From assembly GCA_903813345.2 (NCBI GenBank), contig CAIIXF020000002.1, positions 4,876,001-4,940,000 on the forward strand: a stretch of 64,000 nt of DNA, in the 5' to 3' direction. The stretch is from Owenia fusiformis. Taxonomy: Eukaryota; Annelida; Polychaeta; Sabellida; Oweniidae. This document shows positions 13,901 to 22,100 of the stretch, in pieces. The notes beneath the pieces are model-generated. The model searched no databases, had not been told where the DNA came from, and saw only the letters and a program-made list of their open reading frames with translations. The translations under genes were made by a program, and so were the position numbers. Numbering within the stretch: the first letter of the stretch is position 1; the number at the start of each line of letters is the position of its first letter.

Positions 13901-15534
13901 AAAAAGTAATAAAAATAACTACGTGTTAAGAAGCTGAAAGGAATTGTTTAGTGAAACTAGCTTCTAATCCAGGCCTCAGGTAGACTCCTACCAAAGCGTT
14001 CATGAAAATGGCCATTTATAGACTAAAATATTTGACAAAATATCACCCCTGCTGGGACTCGAACCCAGAATCCCCGGTTTAGGAGACCGATGCCTTATCC
14101 ATTAGGCCACAGGGGCGGCCGTGTGATGCTCTGTATTCATTTACTTATATTTTTTTTATTTTATCAATTGCCATATATTTGCTATATTTCTGACAATCGT
14201 ATGGCCAATGGTTAATTGTCCTTATTCAGCCCATGAAGGCTGATAGGTCCTATGACCATAGCCAGGATTTACCAAGGGGGGGGGGGGTCATTTTTCAAAG
14301 ATGTCCAGGGGGGTTCACATTTGACAAATTTGGCTAGAATCACTTGAGAAGTGCTCAAAATGGTGAAAACTGCATGATTTTGAAAGAATTTTTGGCCAGG
14401 GGGGGGGGGGGGGGGTCGCCCGAACCCTGCGAACCCCCCCCCCCCTGGATATGGGCCTGTAGGTCTAAGTGCTTTAATTAAACCCATTTACCATACTCGT
14501 TTCCCATTTTGATTTTTTTATGAACACATTATACCTTGGAAATCAAAAGATGCCCATGTACAGCCATAACTGCCATACTAGTAATTCAGCCATCTCTAAT
14601 CCCAATCTATTGGTGATTATACAACATGTCCCGCAGTATCAATCAAAAACTAAGACTGTCCTGACGAGACACCCCAAGCCCCCAAAGGGTTACCATGCAT
14701 TTTTAATTTTCAAGACTTAAGAATTATTTGATCGTATTTTAAATTCAATAGTTCATCTGAGACGATTTTGCTGATTCAAACTAGTAATACTGTTGCAAGT
14801 ATTGTTAAATAGTAGGCTATTAAAGGCAAAATCTGATCTATAGGGGGTGACCAAATTACAAGCAACGTGTATAATTGACCAACCAATCTATTCCTTACAA
14901 TATCAAATACAATATCTCCCAAAAGATTCACAATATGTTGTAAATTGGTAAAGTTATTAGTGATTCAAAGTGCAAAAATGGGTGAAAAATGTTTAAATTC
15001 TCCCAAATAATAAGAATGGTAACCATTCTTATAGAAAAATGATACATTATTGTAAAAATCTTTAGTTTTCCTGGAATAAAGTATGCACTTTTGTGATTTT
15101 TATAAAATAGACATGACAAGGAATGACATGAGCCAACAATATTCTTAAATTAAAACAATTTTTGTTAAGCCTGCTCGCTATATCTGATTCTATATATATA
15201 TGATTCTCTCTTTAATTAACTCAAAAGTTATAAATAATATTTTGCTTTGCAGACGATCCCCGTGTTTCTGCGCAGTGCTATCAAGAAATTGCGCAAACCA
15301 GGTCAGAATGGAATGGCTGCGATTGGTCAATTATACGCGGAAGAAGAAAAAGACAACTGTTTGACACGCTTCTGGCATTGCTTGAAGGGGAGCTATGAAT
15401 ACAGGGATATGAAGATGAGGCGAAGTGTCGGGAGCGTGAACAGTGTCAGTAAAATTGATAAAGCATCAAGGATATTATTCCCAGGTGCATTCACAGTGAT
15501 ACAGCTCATTTATTGGTTCACATTTACAAAATGA
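1707..15534 (+). CDS. Cys-loop ligand-gated channel, GABA-A receptor subunit (3' part of gene)
   Basis: Partial gene: four exons, 1707-1930, 2676-2828, 3390-3622 and 15253-15534, with matching splice phases (1 nt, 1 nt, 0 carried over) and GT..AG introns. They encode, in order, the Cys-loop (two Cys separated by 13 residues), the end of the ligand-binding domain, TM1, the TM2 pore helix, TM3, an acidic cytoplasmic loop and TM4, ending in TGA at 15532. The product would be a subunit of a pentameric neurotransmitter-gated channel in the plasma membrane. TM1 (SWVSFWIN), TM2 (GVTTILTM) and the HYFTKHGSGE segment after TM3 match the GABA-A family, closest in memory to alpha-like/GRD-type invertebrate subunits. 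The residues before the pore Arg are S-D, not the usual P-A. N-terminal exons are outside the window. The last intron, 11.6 kb, holds antisense tRNA genes and a retrotransposon. Family assignment is firm, subunit class tentative. Confidence 0.93.
2112..2298. mobile_element. short G-rich inverted-repeat element (dispersed family)
   Basis: About 190 bp bounded by imperfect inverted ends CAGGCCTGTAGCCAG and CTGGCTACGGGCCTG. The core has a poly-G run, TTTGGC and CATGATTTTGAAAG segments and a poly-C run near the right end. Related copies occur at 14249, 41447 and 48285. It is non-coding and MITE-like; no clear target duplication was identified. Confidence 0.7.
2676..2828 (+). CDS. receptor exon: pre-TM1 and TM1
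   Basis: Acceptor CATCGCAG, donor GTATGG. It encodes LERHMGYFLINVYFPCGLLV, with the TM1 Pro-Cys pair, then SWVSFWINRE and the start of TM2 (TSDRIAL). One nucleotide is carried into the next exon. Confidence 0.93.
3390..3622 (+). CDS. receptor exon: TM2 and TM3
   Basis: Acceptor TCATTTTAG, donor GTAGGT. It encodes GVTTILTMAFLGI (TM2 with Thr at 6' and Leu at 9'), the LPKVSYSTALDWF linker, TM3, HYFTKHGSGE and an acidic stretch rich in Glu and Asp. It ends in phase 0. Confidence 0.93.
3623..4471. other. intron sequence without recognised features
   Basis: First part of the 11.6-kb receptor intron. It is AT-rich, with no coding signal and no repeat that I recognise. Confidence 0.5.
4472..4544 (-). 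tRNA. tRNA-Arg(CCT)
   Basis: 73-nt gene read on the minus strand. The acceptor stem is GCCCCTG/CAGGGGT with a G1-U72 pair, the A box is TGGCCTAATGG, the anticodon loop is CTCCTAA (anticodon CCT, reads AGG), and the B box is GGTTCGAGTCC. An A-run at 4454-4460 on the plus strand supplies a T7 polymerase III terminator downstream. No intron. The gene is antisense inside the receptor intron and identical to the copy at 14044. Confidence 0.93.
4545..5152. other. intron sequence without recognised features
   Basis: Between the tRNA-Arg gene and the tRNA-Ser repeat cluster. Nothing coding or structured is evident. Confidence 0.45.
5153..5197 (-). pseudogene. tRNA-Ser 5'-part relic
   Basis: The minus strand holds the acceptor 5' strand GCAGTCG, the A box TGGCCGAGTGG and the D arm of tRNA-Ser. 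The anticodon region is damaged, and the variable arm and T arm are missing. Confidence 0.75.
5286..5299 (-). pseudogene. tRNA-Ser 3'-end relic
   Basis: The 14 bp CGCAGTCGGCAGGG match the 3' acceptor and start of the T arm of the tRNA-Ser genes, followed directly by unit spacer sequence. The rest of the gene has been deleted. Confidence 0.55.
5386..5467 (-). pseudogene. degenerate tRNA-Ser(AGA) copy
   Basis: Full-length 82-nt copy aligned base for base with the genes at 13506 and 13696. Substitutions break the acceptor stem (GGAGTCG against CGACTGC) and the T stem (GCAGG against TCTTC), and weaken the anticodon stem. The anticodon loop is retained. The 5' end, at 5467, lies 35 bp from the left LTR of the retrotransposon. 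It is probably non-functional. Confidence 0.8.
5503..6309 (+). repeat. 5' LTR
   Basis: Starts TGTTACAG and ends CGTAACA, so the termini are the inverted pair TGTTAC/GTAACA. A TATA-like TATATAA lies at 5788-5794. Near its 3' half the LTR has short internal repeats of GGATTATCATCAAACATT type. It directly follows the target duplication ATTA. Confidence 0.96.
6315..6332 (+). promoter_or_regulatory. primer-binding site, tRNA-Pro type
   Basis: TGGGGGCTTGTCCGGGAT begins 5 nt after the LTR. It would pair with the 3' end of tRNA-Pro, with one G-U pair at its ninth base. It differs by one base from the well-known proline-type site of gammaretroviruses. Confidence 0.85.
6415..11442 (+). CDS. Gag-Pol polyprotein of the LTR retrotransposon
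   Basis: 1675 residues from the ATG at 6415; an in-frame TTG at 6409 is less likely as a start. In order: a Gag region with a charged coiled coil (about residues 65-160, repeats of REKELEIQKERE type); a capsid-like part; a CCHC zinc knuckle (403-416); an aspartic protease active site DTGAS at 490; a Ser-rich linker (about 640-750); an integrase with an HHCC zinc finger (His 817 and 824, Cys 854 and 857) and a DDE core (D888, D947, E983, spacing D-35-E); a reverse transcriptase with YIDD at 1410-1413; and an RNase H (first Asp at 1559) running to the end. All catalytic residues are present, with no frameshift or stop between Gag and Pol. It would copy the element's RNA into DNA and insert it. 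Confidence 0.96.
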   Translation: MSFEVETFLEAPSLEEFDDLKKTELLAIAKHVGLSVKSSYKKDTIKNFVLQYLVAESLLPEQPAQHVEHVDPIKLKELELREKELEIQKEREIRELKEKELEIQKEREIRELREKELQMQNEREKRENERQMREQEIQREIELKRLEIEAQSKTDEHATMHQHFENRFDASKFLKFVPKFQEKNVDKYFTHFEKVAQSLDWPKSAWPVMLQSVFIGKASEIFASLSAEVCSDYDLIKNAILKAYELVPEAYRQKFRNAHKQSDQTHVEFAREQEQLFDRWLVSKDVSEEFKKLRELMLIEQFKNCVQYHIRTYLDEHKVETLSQAATLSDDYALTHKGSFIKGNPNSNFRGYQGNKPSYDSKSNQYSSSNTSNKAKDQSNSSQSSSSKSDQSNSSGPKSNVTCNYCKKPGHLISECYRIKNRREMSGSAHSNGCATVPISRKPIVWDSYTHTEKSTHSDIMEDYKPFMSEGSVSLSCDGTYSKPIKILRDTGASQTLLLEGVLPLSEESFTGTHILMQGIELGFTKVPLHRIHITSELVKGPVIVGVRPQLPVEGVALLLGNDLAGGKVSLDPIVSDQPCSIEDSVQEDSDIYPACAVTRAMAKKLANSGDSSVGDDFDSGFLSSLFDDECHSPLVKDGPYPILKANSSLKQPSVQAKQSSIEANYSLKKPIARGDSPSEQDHYFNAVSPALASPDEVPSSSASVHEVSSPPCSEVTSSSSSEVSSSISDSDSLKNDPHSKHMLIYEQEHDPSLIDLHKRCLTIDEADKVPVCFYKKDGILMRKWRPPEASPEDDWTIVHQIVVPKSYHKEILSLAHDSPMAGHLGVTKTYHKILNHFYWPKLKQDVQEYCRSCHTCQMVGKPNQKIPTAPLHPIPAFDEPFSKVLIDCVGPLPKTKSGNQYLLTILCMATRFPEAIPLRNIKAKNIVKSLIKFFTLVGLPKDLQSDQGSNFMSGLFQQVMDTLGIKQCKSSAYHPESQGALERYHQTLKTMIRAFCFEYEKDWDEGIPLLLFATREAKQESLGFSPFELVFGHSVRGPLKLLKEKWLSETEKFNLLNYVTGFKERLSKACEIAKENLLNSQDKMKTWYDRKVKERSFQPGDKVLILLPLQTNPLQAKFYGPYVVDSKVNDLNYIVKTPDRRKETQLCHINMMKRYFEPDKEPGSVKPVVTLAPALVKETDLQDSDDITYTDLDYEDIKGLSRLKNSEVLSNLDHKLHHVTNDQKQQVTKLIHEFTDIFSDVPTKTSIAYHDVEVQDVTPIKQHAYRVNPSKSEDLRAEVNYMLENDIIEKSNSPWSSPAFIVPKSNGGRRLVVNYIKVNRVTKTDSYPIPRIDDCIDKIGTAKYVSKFDLLKGFLGVPLTERAKQVSAFVTPDGLYQFKVMPFGMKNAPATFQRMMNGLLADLKNTGVYIDDVIVYSDTFDEHMCLLRKLFERISLANLTINLAKSEFCKATVEYLGHVVGQGQVKPVSAKVESITQLPAPTNKKELMRSLGMAGFYRKFCPNFSSIALPLTNLLGKNIKYVWSEQCHTAFDKIKAILSEEPVLVAPDFSKPFKIQVDASDVGMGAVLLQEKDGIDHPVCYYSKKFDKHQKNYSTIEKECLALLLSLQHFEVYVSAPVHAVTVFTDHNPLTFLHRMKNKNRRLLRWSLLLSEYNLDIRHIKGKDNLIADTLSRV
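11722..11732 (+). promoter_or_regulatory. polypurine tract
   Basis: AAGGAGGGAGG directly before the 3' LTR, the expected position for the plus-strand DNA primer of an LTR element. Confidence 0.85.
11733..12539 (+). repeat. 3' LTR
   Basis: Same length and, by direct reading, the same sequence as the 5' LTR (offset 6230). The TATA-like box is at 12018-12024. It is followed by the target duplication ATTA at 12540-12543. Confidence 0.96.
12608..12626 (-). pseudogene. tRNA-Ser 3'-end relic
   Basis: A short GCGGGCGGCAATGCAACC-type relic of the tRNA 3' end, within spacer that matches the tRNA-Ser units. A sister relic is at 13879. Confidence 0.4.
12657..13351. mobile_element. TTAA-flanked inverted-repeat element (piggyBac- or Kolobok-like MITE)
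   Basis: 695 bp bounded by 19-bp inverted ends, GGTAACTTATAACTTAATC and, from the other end, GGTGACTGTTAACTTAATC. It is flanked on both sides by TTAA (12653-12656 and 13352-13355). The related unit at 13812-13975 has the same flanks with a single TTAA and no insert, so the insertion boundaries are supported by a natural empty site. No transposase is encoded. A TTAA duplication is a property of piggyBac and Kolobok superfamilies. Confidence 0.85.
13506..13587 (-). tRNA. tRNA-Ser(AGA)
   Basis: 82-nt minus-strand gene. Acceptor stem GCAGTCG/CGACTGC with discriminator G, A box TGGCCGAGTGG, anticodon loop CTAGAAA (anticodon AGA), a long variable arm GGGGTCTCCCC as expected for serine, and B box GGTTCGAATCC. 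An A5 run at 13495-13499 on the plus strand gives the polymerase III T-run terminator. Identical to the copy at 13696. Confidence 0.95.
13696..13777 (-). tRNA. tRNA-Ser(AGA)
   Basis: Second identical 82-nt copy, exactly 190 bp from the first, within a tandem unit whose spacers are also alike (ATTAATCATTTGAAT, AAAGTGACTGAAAATTCG). Terminator T-run from the A6 run at 13684-13689. Confidence 0.95.
13879..13895 (-). pseudogene. tRNA-Ser 3'-end relic
   Basis: CGCAGGCGGCAATGCAA resembles the 3' acceptor and T-arm start of the adjacent genes, in the same spacer context. It marks a third, decayed unit. Confidence 0.4.
14044..14116 (-). tRNA. tRNA-Arg(CCT)
   Basis: Identical 73-nt copy of the gene at 4472, on the same strand, with anticodon loop CTCCTAA. 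The A4 run at 14037-14040 would terminate transcription. With 4472 it brackets the tRNA-Ser cluster and the retrotransposon. Confidence 0.93.
14249..14463. mobile_element. short G-rich inverted-repeat element (dispersed family)
   Basis: Same family as 2112: CATAGCCAGGATTTACC at the left, two long G runs and a C run, CATGATTTTGAAAG in the core, and GGATATGGGCCTG at the right. It is non-coding. Confidence 0.7.
14464..15252. other. intron sequence without recognised features
   Basis: End of the large receptor intron. Short open frames here have no recognisable similarity. It ends at the acceptor of the TM4 exon. Confidence 0.5.
15253..15534 (+). CDS. receptor terminal exon: cytoplasmic loop and TM4
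   Basis: Acceptor TTTGCTTTGCAG, phase 0. It encodes a basic cytoplasmic loop, the SKIDKASRILFPGAF motif typical of the start of TM4 in GABA-A subunits, then a hydrophobic TM4 with an FTFTK tail and TGA. The loop between TM3 and TM4 is short for the family. Confidence 0.92.
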   Translation, partial: TIPVFLRSAIKKLRKPGQNGMAAIGQLYAEEEKDNCLTRFWHCLKGSYEYRDMKMRRSVGSVNSVSKIDKASRILFPGAFTVIQLIYWFTFTK

Positions 15535-16040
15535 GCATTGTGGGATATGTGAACCATGGGATCGCGAGCGGTTCCAGTATTAACAGGGTTTACAAGAGTG
15601 ACATCTATTGTGACGTATTGTACTTGCACCCTTGCATTCTTACAAAGGAGGAACATGCCCGGGGATCATGCAGAACTAGCTTTTATACGATATTGATGTA
15701 CTTCAAGACAGATTTGGGAATGATGGGTGGCTGCCTCTATTAGGAATTTTGTCTCGTTTAAGCTCAACAATGACTGGCTTGTATACTTTTCAAAGTGAAT
15801 CCAGGCTATGTTAATATACTATATCTAGTGCTAAAAAGATGTAACTCTTTTATTGGATTCAGCATTAGTTAATTGAAGAACAATGTAGATTGAAAATATT
15901 CATTTATAAGGAAGGTGGGATGAGGAAATAGATTATAGAATAGTAGGCTATATGCCGAGCGATGTATTGCACTTTCAGATTGCACAACGACATATCTGTA
16001 TTACGTATATGTATTGCATAAATACGTTTTTACAAATGAA
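15535..16040. other. intergenic, convergent 3' regions
   Basis: 506 bp between the stop codons of the receptor (plus) and the hydrolase (minus). It should hold 3' UTR of both. I found no convincing AATAAA on either strand close to the stops; the first plus-strand AATAAA, at 16166-16171, lies inside hydrolase intron 9. Confidence 0.5.
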
Positions 16041-16148
16041 TTAATTTAACTTTGTGAGGAAAAAGCGGCTGTTGTCATCGTCCACCTGGCTGAGGGTTCC
16101 GATGGTCTGGTCCGCATTCTCACTAACGTACCTGCCGTTAGCTTTCAC
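16041..16148 (-). CDS. hydrolase exon 10: C-terminal repeat 3 and stop
   Basis: Acceptor AACTATAG. Encodes VKANGRYVSENADQTIGTL and DDDNSRFFLTKLN, then TAA at 16041-16043. Confidence 0.88.
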   Translation of the reverse strand: MKANGRYVSENADQTIGTLSQVDDDNSRFFLTKLN

Positions 16149-19100
16149 CTATAGTTAAAATGTAAAATAAAATATATTGAAATCTTCCAAAATGTTGTTC
16201 ATCCGTGTTGCTATGTTATTCAAAGCCTAATACCATACCGATAGCGAGTGAACTGTAATGATGTGAGCTGCAATTTTTTAAAACTCAAAATTGGTCATAA
16301 GAAGGACAAGTGACATTGTTAGTTTTAGGGCAGATTAGGATTAACTTAAAGTTTCGTTTCCCAAATTGCTGCCTGCGTACAATATGAATATACAGAGCAC
16401 ATGCCATCCCCGCATGGCATGGTGTAAGGTTTGATATTACGTGTACTGCAGCTACTAGCAATAGATCCTATTTTGCTCAATTCACCAAAACGCGTATGAT
16501 GTCTTGAAAAGGTCTCTTACCCTCTAGGCTGTATAATAAAGAATATCCTCACCCTGATTCTGTATGAACCGTCATCCGGCTGAAGCTCAAAGAAATATCG
16601 TGAATGATCATCTTCTGTCCCAAACCTTGTTGACAACAACTGATCACCAATACCGTGTTCGTGCACTAGCCCCCTCTCGTGTTCAACCTAAATTGGGTAA
16701 TATTGGAGGACAATGTTATTCAGTTACAAGTAACAAGTATCCTTGGAAAACACCCAGATCGATTTGTTAAATTTCCAGTACATGTACATTCTATAGTACT
16801 ATATTACCCGGGCTATTATTATATTATTTAGACATAATTTCACCCATTGAGAGACGCTACTATATCCAGAGGCGTGGATCTGTAAACTAATTAAACTAAA
16901 CAAAGAAGGACCGCTTTAAAATTTTAGGTCCAGCATTTTTAGCCCCGGCATTCCTACTTTTAAAATAGTCCATCCTTTAATCCCAGGCAAAGGGACACAG
17001 AAATATTCTTTAAATAAAGATATCAGGGTAATCGTAACATAAAGACCGATAAAAATGTTACTAATGCTGCCATCTTTATATCGTACTGAAACCTGGGCAA
17101 TCATCAAACTCACTCTGATTCTATAAGAGCCATCTTCGGTTCTATCAAACATGAAGACATTGTGAGCGTCGCCTCCCTGGAACACTGTGTTAATCAGTTT
17201 GGTACTCAAACCATCTTCGTGCCAATAGCGCTGTGTGCCCTTTGTCTGTATTCCCCATTTACCATGAAGTGGGTCCGGATCTGTAACATTTAAACAAGTG
17301 TTGCGAAAGGATGTTCCAGTGGACGTTATTTTTCTCCCATTTACAAAAGAGTTGAGCTGGCCGTACATGTACGTTGAAAAGTTTTCATATTTTTCATTTT
17401 TTCAGTGGCTAACATTCCAGGTTACTTTCGGCTATCAACGTGTTTTTGAAAATCATTTATCAGGTATTGATAGCTCGTAGTGTTTTGCAGCTGCCATTGA
17501 TGATGGCAATAACTGCAGTTAAGGCCCTGCATTTATCAGGTATTTATAGCTATAGTGTTTTGCACCTGCCATTGATGATGGCAATAACTGCAGTTAAGGT
17601 CCTGCATTTATCAGGTATTTATAGCTATAGTGTTTTGCACCTGCCATTGATGATGGCAATAACTGCTGTTAAGGCCCTGCAGTAGAGCAATAGTAAACCC
17701 GAGCCCAAAAAATTGAGGCTAAAGTTGTACTTTCTCCAGTCATTCAGATCCAGGATATAGTTTTTTGAAGAGGGTTTGATAACTTACAAGGATTGAAGTA
17801 TGTATCGGAGAGAACGGGCCAGTCGTCTGCGCTCCATGTCATCTCCATGGCAACGATACGAGCAGTTCCCGCCGCCATGTCCCTGTCATAGTAGTGATAA
17901 GTGAATATGTAGGTCGTAGTCGATCCATTGGTGTATTCCAACACCCCTGCGTGTCCAGGACCTGTGAAGGGTGAAAGTACAATGAAAACCCATCAACCTA
18001 AATTTGTTAGTACGTTTGAATGTCATAACCATGTTTGAGTTTGCGATTTATGTTCTGAATGTACACATTTTTTGTTATGCACATTTTCTTGCACATGAGA
18101 ATACGTTTGGGAGTTACTTGTTATTAGGGAGGTTAAGATTAGCGTAAAAATATACGTGTACCTATCCTTATCCGTATGTTTGTTACGGATACGTATAGGT
18201 AATGCGTATTGCAAAATGAGTTTAAGATTAACGTAAAAGGCTACGAAACCGTATGCTACAATTTATGATAAAATTAACATCCTAATTATAGAATGAAAAC
18301 CATGCGATGGCTTATATGGCGTATACGAGTACGCAATGAAAGTAACCAAATAGTAAAGTTAAACAATTAAAAACACGAGAAAATGGTTAATTTCATACAT
18401 TTACAGTAATCAAAACTGATGAAGAATGTGTAAACTCAACAATTTCATGCATCATCACATGGCATCGTTTATCGCATCGATGAATGTGTTCGACCACTTA
18501 ATTTCTATAAAACATACGTTTTCGAATTACCTATCTTCGGCCATTTATAGGTAATTACGTATCGTAAACCCTGTAACTTACATCTACACTACAGAGGCTA
18601 CATAGTCAAAATATTTTGGTAAAGTTATGTTAATGCATTTGGACAATATATTTTTCATTTTTTTCTGACGTTGTGGAACTACCTTAACTTACTGTAATTC
18701 GACAATGCTGCCCAACATGGCGTTTCATGTCATTCGTTGATTGTAATGAATTCATTGAAATTAAAACGTACCTATGTGTCTCCCCTCAGTCTGCAGGAAC
18801 TGCTTCCCAGCCCTGTCTTTCATATCTCTGCCAAGGTCGTCCAAGTAAGGTCCACTTGGGCTTCTGGACCTGCCCACACGGATGTTGTATGTGCTGGCGT
18901 GCCCCCTGCAGCAGCGGCCCCAGTTAACGAACAAGTAATACCTGCGTTGGAGGATGAGAAAATGATAGGTGGTTGGGATTTGCTCGGTGATATGGCCCAG
19001 GTAGAGATGTAAATGTACTAATAGGATTGACGGGATTCGGATATTTGGGTTTTTCATTATCACTCAAGAAGATAACTATATTGAGAATAATATAAAATTA

Positions 19101-22100
19101 CTAAAAAAGACTTAGTACTAACCAGTTGTTATGTTTGGTGACAAAGGCTGACTCTATCTGACCGCCAAGATAGTCTCTGTGATCAGGCGTCACAATTCCA
19201 TCCTCGCCGTCATGTTCTGCGGACGCTACCCGGATGTAGTTCGGGTTGTCACCGTCCCAACCGGGTTCATCAAGTGGGAACAGGTGACCCGTATGGTAGT
19301 CTAGTTCAAGCATCCATATTCCACTAAAATATAATTTCAGCGTACATGTAGCAGTTTCACACAAAAATGATAACCAGATGAAAGTGAATGTGCGAGCTTG
19401 AAAGGAGTAGCTTATACTTATGTCTCCATAGTTATTTATGAACTCCATCGGGATTTTTTGAACACCCCCTCCATAACTTTCGCAACTGGACGTCCCTTGT
19501 TGGATGACGTATCAAAAGCTATTTACGTTTGGTGAGTGTAATGTTGACAGGCTTTGACATGTTAGCCAATGGAAATTTCGGGTAGCCATGCAAACTTATG
19601 GAGGGGAGTGTAGACCTACCTATAATGTGACCCCCATATCAACCAAGTCCTGCCCTCGTAATCGTTAAAAGCAGCTGGGTCGATATTAAACGGTCCAATG
19701 TCGAGCTGAGCGTCCACACTTGTCGAGCAGATGACTTTACCGTCATCCACCCAGGTAGGAAAAGGTGGGTCGCCCTGTGCTACTGCGCGTCCAATACATG
19801 CTGAGCCATCGTCCAGGTCCCAGTCGGTTACACAGTAGTACATCACAGTCTCGTTCAACATCCCTGGATATATCCCATAATGCAAATTACAAGAGAGCAA
19901 TTGTTAAATGAAGAAAAAATGAAGGGAACTGGAATAACAGGATTTCTATCGGTGAACCATGCAAGACTTACCAGGAGCAGTTCCTGGTTCTATAGGGTCT
20001 CCATTTAGCTTATCCCCAAGTTCATCATATATCCACCGGGGGAGGTTATCCCCTTTTAGTATGAAGCCATGTTTAGCGAATCCAAGACCTATATTCCATT
20101 TACCATTTACTGGATCTGTAATCGGTAATTGGGCATTTAAATCAAGCGTTTGTCATTCATAATTAGTATTGATTAACAAATGAGTTGGTGCATCGGACCA
20201 TGCGTACAGGGTGATCCAAAAACAGTAACATCCAAATTTCTAAGACTGTAATATTGTATCAACCTAATTGTACATTTTTACCGTAATTTTGGACAGTTCT
20301 GTTTTTGGTGCGATTCTCAACGATTGCTAGTGATAAGTAATATACGACGTCGTCGTATTCTACTCACCAATGAATGTCTGTTCAAGTCCACTGTAATATA
20401 CGATGAAGTAGGGTCCGTGTTTCACCATCCTTGCAGGGTCGTGACCTTCCTGCCCATCATCCAACTCATTACATGTCATCTCCCTGGCTATCACAATACA
20501 GTATTAACAAGGCAACGCCAATCCCCTGGGAGGATCCCCAAGAGGGGGTAGTGAGGTCACTTTATAGGGTTTCCGGACAACTCGGACCCAGGACAAGTCG
20601 GACCCTGGACAACTCGGACCCAAGACATCTCGGACCCAAGACATCTCGGACCCAAGACAACTCGGACCCAAGACAACTCGGACCACTTTTTAAAATAATG
20701 ATTTTTATCATTGTCTAGGGGTTTTTAGTCTTTGTTTTATGTTTATTAAATATATTATACATTGTGAATACATATTTTGTACTAATTTGATTAAAATGTT
20801 TTAATTTGACTTATTTGATAAAGATTAAGTAGAAGCTATTGAAGCTATAAACCCAAGACAACTCGGACCACTTTCTGAAATGTTAGTTTTTGTAAGGTAC
20901 TTTTTTTGTTTTAATGATATGGGATTATTTGTAAATGTTTAGCATGACATGGTTTAGATATATTGTGAATTCATATTTTGTGTTTACATGTAAAGATGAA
21001 CAAGATGTTTCAATTAAATTATTTGATGAGAGTTGAGAATACAACTTGTTATATAGAGGTGTCAATGAGTCTTCATACAGTTAATACCAACTCATATAGA
21101 AAATCAATAAGGAATTAAAACAATAATAATTTTAATCCTAATCTCATTATCTCATTTACACTCACCACTGTGAAGTCATATTATTAATCTAACTGAAAGA
21201 CCTATGTCACATAGAGATCAATGAAAGAGTTTGTGTTCTGTTAATCCTAAAGTTTTTTTGATAATTTAATCTTAATCTCACAGAAAGATTGAGGAATATG
21301 TTTGTATTCTGTAAATCCTCATTTTTATCATTTAATTAAGAAATATAGACTGAACATCAGTTGTTATATGGACGAATAAACCCGCAGAGCTAGGCATGAA
21401 AGTGTTCTGTACCCAAAATGGCCGAAGGGAGTGAGGGGTCCGAAAGCTGTCTAGCCCTAAAGGGTTTATTCGTCGATATAACACCTGATCTGATATTACG
21501 ATCTGAACATGAAAACTCACCAAAATATTAAGTTGATTTAAAACAATTACATCAAATAACACCATATTTGAATTCAAAATATGTATAAAATGTCAGACTA
21601 AACATAAAATAAAAATTAAAAATAAAAACCATATCATGATAAAAATCATAATTCCAAAAAGTGGTCCGAGTTGTCTTGGATCTTTAGCTTCAATATTTTC
21701 TTCTTAATTCTCTCCAATTAAGTTCATTTTAAACAATTACATCAAATTAACACAATATTTGAATTCAAAATATATATAATATATCATACTAAACATAAAA
21801 TAAAAAAATAAAAACCATATCATGATAAAAAATCATAATCTCAAAAAGTGGTCCGAGTTGTCTTGGGTCTTTAGCTTCAATATTTTCTTCTTAACTATCA
21901 TCAAATAATAAGTTGATTTAAAACAGTTTCATCAAATTAACACAATAAATGAATGCAAAGTACATAATTTATGTCATCTAAACATAAAACAAAAATTATA
22001 AACCCATATTATGATGTTAATATCATCATTTCAAAAAGTGGTCCGAGTTGTCTTGGGTCCGAGTTGTCTTGGGTCCGAGATGTCTTGGGTCCGAGTTGTC

